A stretch of 64,000 nt of DNA from Parvularcula sp. (GCA_002704915.1 PAIP01000075.1:1-64000); one strand, 5' to 3'. Counted from the stretch's first letter, positions 1-8,180 are shown. The notes: generated by a model not told the origin, from the sequence alone. A program made the numbers and translations.

Positions 1-2
1 CT

Positions 3-605
3 CTGGGTTTGATGGACACGCCGCGACCGGCCGCAAGGCGCGTCATCCAACGCCTGCGCGATATAGGCGTTTCGAAAATGATGATGATTTCTGGCGATAA
101 TCAACAAGTCGCAAATGCGATCGCGCGCGAGGTTTGTCTTGATCACGCCTTCGGCGATCTTATGCCCGACGATAAAGTCGAAAAAATCAAAGAGTTAAAA
201 AAATCCGGTGGCGTCGCCATGGTAGGGGACGGCGTAAACGATGCGCCCGCAATGGCGAACGCCACGGTTGGCATCGCAATGGGCGCCGCAGGTTCGGACG
301 TGGCGCTCGAAACGGCCGATGTCGCCTTGATGGCGGATGAGCTTGAAGCGCTGCCATTCGCCGTTGGCCTCAGCCGCGGGACTGCCCGAATTATTCGTCA
401 GAATCTTTGGGTTAGCCTGGGCATTGTCGCAATTCTTGTTCCTGCGACGCTTTTCGGGCTCGGCATTGGGCCCGCTGTCTTGGTGCATGAAGGATCGACC
501 CTTATTGTCGTCTTGAATGCATTACGGTTATTGGCGTATCGCGAGCCTTCTAACACGATATACGAGCTTGGCGATCTTGGGCCCCTGGATCAGTCAGCCA
601 GCTGA
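3..605 (+). CDS. Heavy-metal P1B-type ATPase, C-terminal part (partial)
   Basis: The frame is open from base 3, so the gene begins left of the window and only about 200 C-terminal residues are seen. They contain the P-domain hinge motif GDGVNDAPA and the last two membrane helices. The final helix carries HEGST followed by LNALRLL. The HEG-x-T signature in TM8 is characteristic of the P1B-4 subgroup (CoaT/CtpD/PfeT-like exporters of Co2+, Fe2+ or Zn2+), so metal efflux across the inner membrane is the likely role. The phosphorylated DKTGT, the N-domain and the TM6 SPC motif lie outside the window, so metal specificity cannot be settled. The gene appears to lie outside the island that begins near 1482. 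Confidence 0.85.
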   Translation: MGLMDTPRPAARRVIQRLRDIGVSKMMMISGDNQQVANAIAREVCLDHAFGDLMPDDKVEKIKELKKSGGVAMVGDGVNDAPAMANATVGIAMGAAGSDVALETADVALMADELEALPFAVGLSRGTARIIRQNLWVSLGIVAILVPATLFGLGIGPAVLVHEGSTLIVVLNALRLLAYREPSNTIYELGDLGPLDQSAS

Positions 606-1481
606 TATCTCGAAAAGTTTCGCTGATAGATTTTCGACTTATGATCTTTTGTGTGTGCGTTTCGTAGGCTGGTGAGCGCCGCTCGCATGACTATCCGGCG
701 CTATTTTCAATTCTGGATGATTGCTTTCAGCGCCTCGCTTCGGGAGCGGCGCTTATCCCGATATTCAGCTGCCAATTGTTTCAGGTTCACAATATTCCGT
801 TTTACCGCAAGTGCGAGCTATGAGCCCGCAACCAGTTATGTGTGCGTTCTAACTGTCGGCGGACGCCACCAATCATTGCGGACCGTTCATTGGCTTTGCA
901 GGTCGGAGACGATATTTGGCAAAAACGTCTCGAGGGTTTGAAGTTCTGCTTCCGTAATAGGGACGCTGTCAAAACCGATCAGCCTAATGGAGCGCGTTGA
1001 CAGAGAGGCAGGCGCTGCGTGCTGTTGAACGAGTGATTCCCGGACGATTTTGGGGCAACGCATGCGTTTGTGCTTTCGTCGGGGGATAATTGTCATAGAT
1101 TCAGTTTTATGGTTGTCCGATCGGTGAGCCAAGAATCATGAACCGAGCGCACGGTAACGAAATGTGCGCCATCATCGCACCTTAGCAGGTGAAAAGGGAA
1201 TGTTCGCGTAAATCTCGCCACTAGCCTCGCGCTTTTTTTCGCCCGTTGCGCAGATTAACTCAATATTTTCGGACGGAGATGGGTTGGCCTTGTCTGCGGC
1301 GCGTTTGCGTGTGGGTGGGTGACGCCGGTGCGTGGTGCGCCCGGAGGCTCGACGCAGCCTTCCGCATAGAACCTGAGGCTTGTGGAAATGGTGACACCTA
1401 ACGGCGAGCGCCGTGTAATACAAAGTTGACCATGAACGGCATAACCCATTGAAAGCATTGTCGAAAATATTTGATGCGGAG
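606..1481. other. Gene-poor stretch left of the island
   Basis: About 0.9 kb without a convincing coding region. The only candidate is a minus-strand frame at 887-1096 (listed separately). Codons on the minus strand around 720-815 could encode a short basic tail ending in SEALKAIIQN and may be a gene remnant, but nothing larger is open. I see no RNA gene or clear terminator. Confidence 0.4.
887..1096 (-). CDS. Possible small hypothetical protein
   Basis: A roughly 69-residue frame on the minus strand, taken from the ATG at 1096 (a start at 1132 is also open). The N-terminus is basic (MTIIPRRKHKRMRCPK) and the C-terminus is acidic and helix-like (ITEAELQTLETFLPNIVSDL), a composition more protein-like than the frames around it. 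I recognise no family and no clear ribosome binding site. It stands alone in a gene-poor region next to the presumed left island border. It may be spurious. Confidence 0.3.
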   Translation of the reverse strand: MTIIPRRKHKRMRCPKIVRESLVQQHAAPASLSTRSIRLIGFDSVPITEAELQTLETFLPNIVSDLQSQ

Positions 1482-1499
1482 CCCCTCACTCGCGCCATT
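1482..1499. repeat. attL-like direct repeat
   Basis: Bases 1482-1499 match 45648-45665 at 17 of 18 positions, including all 14 of TCACTCGCGCCATT. At the right copy this is the acceptor end of tRNA-Asp; here the preceding bases do not form a T-arm, so this copy is not part of a tRNA. Confidence 0.5.
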
Positions 1500-1558
1500 A
1501 AATCCAAACAAGATTAGACACTTACGGACTTGGCGGAAGGCTTGGGTTGCGTACTCTT

Positions 1559-1582
1559 CACGCTGGGTAAGCACAGGGTAAG
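1559..1582. repeat. Arm-type integrase-site-like repeats, left end
   Basis: ACGCTGGGTAAGC, a short spacer and GGGTAAGCA lie about 60 bp inside the left att-like repeat. The right island end has the same arrangement at 45464-45488. Matching arms flanking both ends are what the N-terminal arm-binding domain of a P4-type integrase would recognise. Confidence 0.45.
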
Positions 1583-1671
1583 CAGAATGAAACCGCAATT
1601 CGCCTTTTGAGTGCAGTTGCGCACATGACTACCCCCTCGTTGAATGACCAAGAAAATTATGAGGTTGGCAA

Positions 1672-3048
1672 ATGTTCAATGCGGAATACAACCCATTCGG
1701 AAAGAGGCTCGCGGAGCTGGAGGCGACCGATCTCGAAAAGTTGCGTCAGGTTTCCGAGGGCTGGTACATCGAATATAAGTCGGCGCTCCCTACGCCGAAC
1801 AAAGTAGCCAAAGCCGTGGCGGCTTTTGCGAATACATATGGCGGTTGGCTCTTTATAGGAATTGAAGAAGCCCAAAACCGTCAACGCACAGCCGGAGGCT
1901 TTCCTGGATTAGACGCCACCAAAATTGCTGGAGAAGATGAACGCCTACGGAATTCTATAGCCGCCAATATTTTTCCGACGCCTTATTTTGAGACCAAGCA
2001 CATATACGGGTCGACGGACGCGACATTACCCCCTTCCAGAGCGGTGATTGTAATTTTCGTTCCCCGTAGCTCCGAGACGCCTCATATTCACTCCGATGGC
2101 CGCATATATCGTCGGGTTGGCGATCAATCCGATCCCAAACATGAAGTCGATCCGTACCAAGTCCAAAAGTTGTCCGCACGTAAGGCTGACTTAGAGAGCA
2201 AAGTAGAAGAACGACTTGCTCTTGCCCCTCCGTTACCGCAAGGCGAGAGGGGGCTTTCCCTTGTCGATGTTATTATCAGGCCGCGGCCTTGGGGAGAAAG
2301 ACTCCCCGATCATGAGCTAACATATGAAGATTTTTATGATGTGATGGCGAACGATTCCGTAATGCCTATTTCAAATTGCTTTACGTCTCCTTACGGCTTT
2401 ATCGGGCGGCAAAGCGCGGGTGAAGTTCAACTTGAGTACAACGCTGTTTGGCAATATCACCATGACGGGCTTTCGCTCGTTACAATGCCGTTGCTACACT
2501 TCTCAGAGAATTCGCCCCCGGATAAACACCTGCAATACCTTCAGTACTATTCACAGGGGCCTGCTTATCTATCGGAGTATGAAAAAAGAGGGCTGAAGGG
2601 GTATCCCGTCATCGATCTCAACTGGCTGCTTGCCTTTCTCACCGGTGTCATAAAAAAACACGCGGTCATTGAAAACAAGTCAAAATTGCCGCCTCCGTAT
2701 GAAGCCAAGTTGCGCATTCGGAACACAAGCAGGGTAGTCCCGTTCTTGGGTGTTAAATCCTACCTGGATTTCATTGGGAAAAGCGGAATTCCATTTATTA
2801 CGACCGCCGATCTGCAGTTTCCACCCGGACGGGGATTTTCTCAATTGGCCGCCGCTTCTGACACCGAAGCGATAGATCCCGTGGGGATAAACGTCGGCGT
2901 GTTGTTTGCCCTCGCGCTGAACTGTGTCGGCATACCGATACATGTGAGCGGCATCGATGGCGGCGATGGTGCAAAACTAAACGAGGTTGTGAACATTACT
3001 GCTGAGGCAAAGAACGTTCAGAATATCATAAATGGGCAGACCGGCTAA
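1672..3048 (+). CDS. AlbA_2 (Schlafen-type) domain protein
   Basis: A 458-residue soluble protein. Residues about 25-175 form an AlbA_2 domain: WYIEYKSAL gives the conserved E-x-K, followed by a helix KAVAAFANTYGGWLFIGIEE, the hallmark of this putative nucleic-acid-binding fold found in divergent transcriptional regulators and conflict-related proteins. The IYRRVGDQSDP segment closes the domain. The remainder (about 180-458) matches no family I recognise and has no membrane segment. The start at 1672 is the first ATG of the domain frame; the Shine-Dalgarno is weak (GAGG at 1659-1662). It stands alone at the left end of the island, with no partner gene. A nucleic-acid-directed defence or regulatory role is inference from domain and context. 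Confidence 0.7.
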   Translation: MFNAEYNPFGKRLAELEATDLEKLRQVSEGWYIEYKSALPTPNKVAKAVAAFANTYGGWLFIGIEEAQNRQRTAGGFPGLDATKIAGEDERLRNSIAANIFPTPYFETKHIYGSTDATLPPSRAVIVIFVPRSSETPHIHSDGRIYRRVGDQSDPKHEVDPYQVQKLSARKADLESKVEERLALAPPLPQGERGLSLVDVIIRPRPWGERLPDHELTYEDFYDVMANDSVMPISNCFTSPYGFIGRQSAGEVQLEYNAVWQYHHDGLSLVTMPLLHFSENSPPDKHLQYLQYYSQGPAYLSEYEKRGLKGYPVIDLNWLLAFLTGVIKKHAVIENKSKLPPPYEAKLRIRNTSRVVPFLGVKSYLDFIGKSGIPFITTADLQFPPGRGFSQLAAASDTEAIDPVGINVGVLFALALNCVGIPIHVSGIDGGDGAKLNEVVNITAEAKNVQNIINGQTG

Positions 3049-3192
3049 CCTTGCACCATTAAGCGCGAATAGATAGCGGACAATAGCCACGCCCCTTGAT
3101 AACTGGCTTTAACCAAGAGCAGGCGGTCGGCTCCCCCAAAAATGTTACTTTATGCAACCGTCCACCTGTTCCCTTATAGGGATGATCAGTGG

Positions 3193-3960
3193 CTATGTTT
3201 GATGGTTGCCAGTCTCGGGGGCTTTTGCTTCTGTCGAACGGGAAAACAGTAGTGAGAGTTCACGTTGGTCAATTTTTTCCGGCAAATCGGTAATATACGG
3301 TCGAAGCGATGCAACCGCCTTCAGCGTGTTTGAAGTTATTTTATCGAAAAAATCATCTCGGGCTTGTTTGTCTTGAAATACGCCAGCCGAATCGCTGCGA
3401 TTGAAATTTGTAGCATTGTTCTCGCTATTTTTTGCGGCGTCGGCAGTGTCTAAGGCGTCATTGTGTAGATCAATGTGCGCATTTTGAAGATCCAAATAGA
3501 CTGCCCCGATCTCCGGCCCGAAAATCGAAGCCGAAACAAATGATTTTTGGAGACAGTCTGAGAACAAAGGGTCTTTTTCTTCCAGGCAAGACAAAACGCC
3601 ATGCGCTCCAAAGTAGAATGTTTGGGCCGGAGATAGCTTGTCAATTGTCCCTGAGAAATTCAGCGCCTTCATACCTTTGGCAATTCCTGCCTTGTGAGAA
3701 ACATATACAAGGACTTGAGTGAGCGCATAAGACTTATCAGTAATGTCTTTCATATAATCGATCGCGAGTTCTCGATCATGCTGATATCGTGCTTTCTGCT
3801 TCCAGAGCTGAAATGTCCTGAAAGCGACAAGACCAAGCAGGAGTGTCGCGCCAGCGGTAAGTATATTTGCCATCGCTCCCCAAAATTGAAATGTGAGAGT
3901 CCAATCGAGTCCATTAGGATAGAATCTGGAGCTGAATTCAGTCACAATTTTAAATCCCAT
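3193..3960 (-). CDS. Single-pass membrane protein downstream of the RT-TOPRIM gene
   Basis: A 255-residue protein with one clear membrane helix at about residues 28-50 (MANILTAGATLLLGLVAFRTF), followed by a basic patch (WKQKARYQHDR) and a long soluble, mainly helical domain. No catalytic motif is recognisable. Its start lies only about 22 bp after the stop of the retron-like reverse transcriptase on the same strand, so the two are very likely co-transcribed. Known RT-TOPRIM retrons carry the TOPRIM effector as a fusion and need no further protein, which makes this gene notable. It may be an accessory or second effector, for example membrane-acting as in two-TM retrons, or an unrelated passenger. 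Function unknown. Confidence 0.65.
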   Translation of the reverse strand: MGFKIVTEFSSRFYPNGLDWTLTFQFWGAMANILTAGATLLLGLVAFRTFQLWKQKARYQHDRELAIDYMKDITDKSYALTQVLVYVSHKAGIAKGMKALNFSGTIDKLSPAQTFYFGAHGVLSCLEEKDPLFSDCLQKSFVSASIFGPEIGAVYLDLQNAHIDLHNDALDTADAAKNSENNATNFNRSDSAGVFQDKQARDDFFDKITSNTLKAVASLRPYITDLPEKIDQRELSLLFSRSTEAKAPETGNHQT

Positions 3961-3982
3961 CTTTAGGGCGTAGTTGGCGGGC

Positions 3983-5737
3983 TCAAGTGCCGATTAATGC
4001 CGCGCTTCGCTCTTTGTTCATCATACGTGAACTGTAATCCGAAATCGCACCTTCAATGGCATTCAGCAAAGGTTCGAAGCCCGCGAAATCCGGCGCTTGT
4101 GCAAGTTTGGCTACGACTTCCTCTGCGAACCGGGATTTCCCGTAACTGGTTTCGTCGCCGTGGTCTTTTTTTATATCAAATGGTTTGCCTTTGACTTTTT
4201 GCGATTTTAGCCGATCTGAAAACAGATCTTCTATGCAGGTTTTTGCCTTTTCGCCAACATGCGGAGTCTTCACTAGATAAAGATTATCGACGATATGGAA
4301 CATGCATTGTGGCGTTCCAGCCTTCACCTCTAGCTCGCTTCGCTTGTTGGCGGCTTTGAGGATTCTATCGACGCCGTCATCGTTATCCGCAATGACAATA
4401 ACGGGAGCCGAAAGCGGACGGTGACGGTACAGCTTAAGTCGATTGCTGTAGCTTTCTATCAGCTTGGTCAATTGGCTTGCGGATGAACCGAGTTCCAGCA
4501 CGGTGTTGTTCATATACGAAGCAGGCAGAAACCGGATCTGGCGCTTGGATTTGCCCTTTTCCTCAGATGCCAGTTGGGGGTGGAGCGCTCCTCGCGCTTT
4601 TAGCGCGCTTTTCAGATACATGACATCGGTTTTGCCTTCCGTGACGATTAGAGGCGCTTCTGGCGCTACACAGTATTTATAAAAGAGGAAACGACGATAT
4701 AATTCTTTGACGGCGCGCGGTGTTTTGAAATTTTCACGTTTATTAAGTTGCTCGGAGCGGTCGCGACGGGCTTTTACGAAATAAAGATGGGCGAGACGCC
4801 CTTCGAGGGGCGCCAATTCGGAAATCCATTTCGGGGCGCCGGACGGGTCTAGTTCACCTCCCGGGACAAAATACTTGCCGGTAGAGAATAAAGTATGCGT
4901 CATGCTTCGAATGGTACGGTAGGCCGGTTGGCTGATATTTATCTTTTCGTTGATAACGAGGCCAGTCGCTTCTTGCCGGGAACCGCATATCTGCATGCGA
5001 GTCTTGGCCGTATTAATTTTGAACCCTGCATTTTTAATTTCGTCGCGCAACGATCTCATCAAGCGCCATTTGTGCGGCGAGGTTGCAATCTTCTTTGCTA
5101 GCTTTGGGGGAAATGTGCGCTGCGCTGTTGAGAAAGTGAGATCATCGACGTAACGGGTGTATGTGCATCCGGTGCTTTTCGCGAGACGGGCTAGGCGAAC
5201 ATCGAGGATCCGCGCAATCAGGTTCGATATAACGGGCGAGCAGGGGCTTCCCTGCGGAAGCCTGCCTTCGTGACATGCAATCTGGGCGATCGTTGTGGCC
5301 GCTTCATCCGTAAGTGCAAAATTGCTGTCTTTTATGAAGAATCCGCGGACGCGGCCGAAATTGATTGTCCCAAAAAAATCTGACAGGTCGATGTTAAGGA
5401 CATAGCGATGTCGACGGTGCGGCACTGCATTCGTAACAATACTTCGCCCCCGGTGATAACCGTGGCTAATGCTGCGACGGTTGGGTGTTTCTGATTCTAT
5501 TTCTTCCAGGCAATCATAAAGCACGGCTGCAAGTTGCGTTTGAAGCAATTTCAAACGCGGTTCCGGCGCCTCGATCCGCCGTTCTCCGCCCCCCTTCTTG
5601 GGTATGGTGAAAATTGAGTACTTGTCTGCTGCGGGCGTTTTATAAAGGACATACGCCAGGCCCTTAGGAGTGAAATGGAGTAGTTTCGCTAGGTCGGAAC
5701 GGGTTTTCGCAGCTTTTAATTCATCCAGTCGTCCCAT
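3983..5737 (-). CDS. Retron-type reverse transcriptase fused to a TOPRIM domain
   Basis: A 584-residue protein. The N-terminal two thirds is a reverse transcriptase: IPKKGGGERRI (fingers), NIDLSDFFGTI (first catalytic Asp), LPQGSPCSPVISNL, YVDD at about residues 196-199 (retrons often have YADD), and EATGLVIN in the position of the retron VTG motif. From about residue 360 a TOPRIM domain follows, with VTEGKTD (catalytic Glu) and ADNDDG (acidic pair). This is the architecture of retron Ec67-like antiphage systems, where RT makes msDNA and the TOPRIM part is the effector. I chose the ATG at 5737 because GAGGGTGG lies at good spacing; a GTG at 5743 is also possible. A candidate msr-msd RNA lies immediately upstream and a membrane-protein gene immediately downstream. 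Confidence 0.9.
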   Translation of the reverse strand: MGRLDELKAAKTRSDLAKLLHFTPKGLAYVLYKTPAADKYSIFTIPKKGGGERRIEAPEPRLKLLQTQLAAVLYDCLEEIESETPNRRSISHGYHRGRSIVTNAVPHRRHRYVLNIDLSDFFGTINFGRVRGFFIKDSNFALTDEAATTIAQIACHEGRLPQGSPCSPVISNLIARILDVRLARLAKSTGCTYTRYVDDLTFSTAQRTFPPKLAKKIATSPHKWRLMRSLRDEIKNAGFKINTAKTRMQICGSRQEATGLVINEKINISQPAYRTIRSMTHTLFSTGKYFVPGGELDPSGAPKWISELAPLEGRLAHLYFVKARRDRSEQLNKRENFKTPRAVKELYRRFLFYKYCVAPEAPLIVTEGKTDVMYLKSALKARGALHPQLASEEKGKSKRQIRFLPASYMNNTVLELGSSASQLTKLIESYSNRLKLYRHRPLSAPVIVIADNDDGVDRILKAANKRSELEVKAGTPQCMFHIVDNLYLVKTPHVGEKAKTCIEDLFSDRLKSQKVKGKPFDIKKDHGDETSYGKSRFAEEVVAKLAQAPDFAGFEPLLNAIEGAISDYSSRMMNKERSAALIGT

Positions 5738-5781
5738 TCCCACCCTCAGCTCAAAAGCAACCGTTTCCTACAGTATGAAAA

Positions 5782-5932
5782 AACCCACAGGCACTCCTTT
5801 GCGATACGCATAGATGTGCAGTCCATGATAACGCTGGACAACACTGTACAGCACTGGGATGGCGTTGGGAGCAGCGTCGCCAACATTGTTTTCATACGCC
5901 GCGATTCGCGACGATAAGTCTGCCTGTGGGTT
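5782..5932 (-). ncRNA. Candidate retron msr-msd RNA
   Basis: Perfect 12-bp complementary arms lie at 5921-5932 (AACCCACAGGCA on the minus strand) and 5782-5793 (TGCCTGTGGGTT on the minus strand). They enclose 127 nt and sit about 45 nt upstream of the RT start, exactly where retrons carry the a1/a2 repeats. Inside, read on the minus strand, are a short msr-like hairpin (CGTCGCG/CGCGGCG, one G-U pair), a GTTGG/CCAAC stem, a G-U-rich hairpin centred on CTGTACAG, and a GTCCA/TGGAC hairpin at 5821-5839. The branching guanosine cannot be assigned with confidence. Confidence 0.7.
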
Positions 5933-6169
5933 CTCGTATAGACGGCCGCTGATTCCAGCCTGCACACAAGACTTTCAGTCCACGCCTTCCTATCGCTTGA
6001 CCGTGATTTTGTAGCCTTTCTCAATGTCCATCGTGTGTAAGAGACACGCACTCGTGTCGAATCAAAACGTGTCGCCCATTCCAACGGCGAAAGTCGGAAA
6101 AACCTAGATAAGCAGAGATGTAAATCCCATGCAGGCGGGGCCGGGCGGACGGCGCGTCTGCCCGAAAGC

Positions 6170-6250
6170 GCCGGCCGCGCAAGGCGGCGGTTCTTTATCT
6201 GCTTTAAATCAGACTGAAAACCTCCGACCTGGCCGCCTTGCGCGGCCGGC
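6170..6250. promoter_or_regulatory. 19-bp perfect inverted repeat upstream of ardA (possible ssDNA promoter)
   Basis: Bases 6170-6188 and 6232-6250 are perfectly complementary (core GCCGCCTTGCGCGGCCGG on the right arm). They enclose a 43-nt loop that is AT-rich in its middle. The structure lies about 80 bp upstream of the ardA start. Conjugative leading regions place ardA-type genes behind hairpin promoters that work in single-stranded DNA; that role here is inference. Confidence 0.5.
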
Positions 6251-6330
6251 TCGTTCTTCCGGGCGGTCCGGCCTTCTCGCCGCCCGACCCCGCCTTCGCG
6301 GGAATTTGCGGGGCGGGGAGGAGGTTGAGA

Positions 6331-6927
6331 ATGTCTTGTTCCAACGAGAAACTGGCGCCCGCGGGGAGGGCCCGCGAGGTGGCCGCGGACGTAAGCGACA
6401 ACGCTGCTGCGGATAGCGCGGCGCGTCCGCGGATATATGTAGCGTGCCTCGCCGCCTACAATAACGGCCGGTTGCATGGAGCTTGGATTGAATGCAGCGA
6501 CGCGGGCGACGTCCGCGAGGCTGTCGCCGCCATGTTGGCGGCGAGCCCGGAGCCGAACGCCGAAGAATGGGCGATCCATGATTATGACGGCTTCGAGGGC
6601 GCGAGCGTTTCCGAATATACCGGGTTTGATGACGTATGCGCCCTCGCGGAATTCATCGGCGAGCATGGGAGCCTCGGCGCCAAACTCTATGCGCATTTCG
6701 GCGAAGACCTCAACGAGGCGATCGCCGCGTTTGAGGAATATGCGGGCGAATTCAAATCCGCCGCCGATTTCGCCGAGGACCTGATCCGCGAGACCGGCCC
6801 CGAAATCCCCAAAGCCCTCGAATTCTATATCGACTGGGCTTCGCTCGCCCGCGACATGGAGCTGAATGGCGAGATTCTCGCTTTCGAGACGGCGATCGAC
6901 GAAGTCCACATCTTCTGGGCGCGGTGA
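6331..6927 (+). CDS. ardA: ArdA-like antirestriction protein
   Basis: A 198-residue acidic protein. From about residue 30 it shows the ArdA family pattern: PRIYVACLAAYNNGRLHGAWIE, then WAIHDYDGFEG, then the repeated helix-rich acidic segments ending EVHIFWAR. ArdA proteins are elongated DNA mimics that inhibit type I restriction enzymes and help mobile elements enter new hosts. I start it at ATG 6331 because GGGGAGGAGG lies just upstream; an in-frame ATG at 6238 has no ribosome site and would overlap the inverted repeat. Its stop overlaps the start of the next gene (TGATG), so it forms an operon with the XRE regulator. Confidence 0.9.
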   Translation: MSCSNEKLAPAGRAREVAADVSDNAAADSAARPRIYVACLAAYNNGRLHGAWIECSDAGDVREAVAAMLAASPEPNAEEWAIHDYDGFEGASVSEYTGFDDVCALAEFIGEHGSLGAKLYAHFGEDLNEAIAAFEEYAGEFKSAADFAEDLIRETGPEIPKALEFYIDWASLARDMELNGEILAFETAIDEVHIFWAR

Positions 6928-7382
6928 TGGGGATGGGCGACGACCAGAAACCCGGACCCACCGCGGCTGACCGGGAAAGCGGCTGGGCTGGTTCTTCACT
7001 GGCCGACCGGATCAGGCGGTATGACCTCTCGATTGGCGCGCGGCTGCGCGACGCGCGTACCGCCAAAAGGAAATCGCAGGACTGGCTGGCGCAAGCTACG
7101 GGCGTCTCATACCAGTCGATCCAGCGCTACGAACGCGGGGCTGCGATCAGCGCGGGCCGCCTCGTCGAAGCGGCGGACGCCCTCGACGTCTCTGTTGCGT
7201 TCCTGATGCGCGATATCGTGAACCGCGAGACCTACCCGCTGACGAAGACGCGAGACCTCGGCAAAAGCCGCTCCGCGCTCTCCAACGAAGCCTATCACGC
7301 TGCCAGGCTCCTCGATGAGGTGCGCGACCGTGACATCCGCCGAAGCCTGATCACGATCATCGAAAGGCTCGCGGCCGTTTAG
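6927..7382 (+). CDS. XRE-family transcriptional regulator
   Basis: A 151-residue protein with an HTH_XRE domain at about residues 28-85: IGARLRDARTAKRKSQDWLAQATGVSYQSIQRYERGAAIS carries the typical Q-x-x-[VI]-x-x-[YW]-E recognition helix region. The C-terminal 60 residues are charged and helical with no sensor domain recognised. The ATG at 6927 overlaps the ardA stop; ATG 6933 is an alternative. It probably regulates the ardA transcription unit, possibly through inverted repeats nearby, but no operator is demonstrated. Confidence 0.8.
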   Translation: MGMGDDQKPGPTAADRESGWAGSSLADRIRRYDLSIGARLRDARTAKRKSQDWLAQATGVSYQSIQRYERGAAISAGRLVEAADALDVSVAFLMRDIVNRETYPLTKTRDLGKSRSALSNEAYHAARLLDEVRDRDIRRSLITIIERLAAV

Positions 7383-7591
7383 GCGGGGGTGTTTCTTCAC
7401 GCCATGCTCTGAAACGAATCTGCGCGGCTGAGTTCGTCTGGCGAGAGGCTCAAATTCCCGCCATCTCGCGGACATTCTCCTGGCGCCGCCATTCCGGTCT
7501 TTCAGATTGGCTTTGCTCGGATCAGCCCTTTGTTCCCCGTCTTTGCCTTTAAGGACCTGGACGGCGCCCGCCGCCCCTGAAACCGGCGCGC

Positions 7592-7656
7592 CGAAGAAAT
7601 TTCCCCTGCGGGCGCAAGCGCGCCCGCATTCCTCTCGGGAAGATCAAATTTCTTCG
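7592..7656. repeat. Nested perfect inverted repeats
   Basis: An outer 11-bp pair (CGAAGAAATTT at 7592-7602 with AAATTTCTTCG at 7646-7656) encloses an inner 9-bp perfect hairpin with an AAGC loop (TGCGGGCGC at 7607-7615, GCGCCCGCA at 7620-7628). It occupies the 420-bp gap between the XRE gene and the DUF736 gene, which otherwise holds no gene. It could be an RNA structure or a transfer-related ssDNA site. Confidence 0.5.
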
Positions 7657-7801
7657 CTTCGCCGGTGCTCCGCTTCGCTCCGCCCGCTTTTTGGTTTTGG
7701 CTTTTCGACGGTTCAGGGCCGGACGTTCGCTGTCCTTTCGGTCCGGCGTCGACGGGGACAAGGGTCTCCGGAATTAAGAAGCAACTGAAAGGAAATCGGA
7801 A

Positions 7802-8125
7802 ATGGCGAACGCACTTGGATATGTTAGCGAGACCGCAATCGGCTTTGAAGGCCACCTCGCAATGATTAACCTCTCCGTCGCGATCCGCATCGAGAAAGTC
7901 GAGGAGAAAAGTTCGGACCGCGCTGCGGATTATCGCATCTTCGCTGGCGAGACGATGACCGAGATCGGCGGCGGATGGCTGCGCACCTCGAAATCCTCTG
8001 GCCGGGAATACATCTCGCTCTCCTTCGCCGATCCGCAGATCGGCCCGCGGAAGGTTTATGCGAACCTTGCGCCGGTGAAAGGCCGGGAAGACCGCCACGT
8101 CATCCTCTGGAACCCGCAGGGGTAA
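7802..8125 (+). CDS. DUF736 family protein
   Basis: A 107-residue protein that matches DUF736 along its full length: an N-terminal strand region, INLSVAIRIEKVEE, the central DYRIFAG...EIGGGWLRTSKSSGREYISLSFADP, and a C-terminal VKGREDRHVILWNP. This family is a common marker of alphaproteobacterial plasmids, ICEs and genomic islands; its molecular role is not established. The ATG is preceded by GAAAGGAAATCGGAA, a good ribosome site. It is followed by a strong hairpin at 8152-8180 that may terminate its transcript. Confidence 0.9.
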   Translation: MANALGYVSETAIGFEGHLAMINLSVAIRIEKVEEKSSDRAADYRIFAGETMTEIGGGWLRTSKSSGREYISLSFADPQIGPRKVYANLAPVKGREDRHVILWNPQG

Positions 8126-8151
8126 GGCGCATCTCTCAACAGTTATCGGAA

Positions 8152-8180
8152 AGCCGCTCCGGGCGATGCCCGGGGCGGCT
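8152..8180 (+). terminator. Probable terminator after the DUF736 gene
   Basis: A 13-bp stem (AGCCGCTCCGGGC pairing with GCCCGGGGCGGCT, one G-U pair) and a three-base loop GAT lie 27 bp after the DUF736 stop. The run after the stem (ATTACGCTTG) is only partly T-rich. Confidence 0.6.

Noticed and set aside
5746-6999. Minus-strand frame (417 codons) covering the retron RNA and ardA
   Set aside because: It is antisense to ardA and overlaps the inverted repeats and the msr-msd candidate; low-complexity Arg/Pro-rich content.
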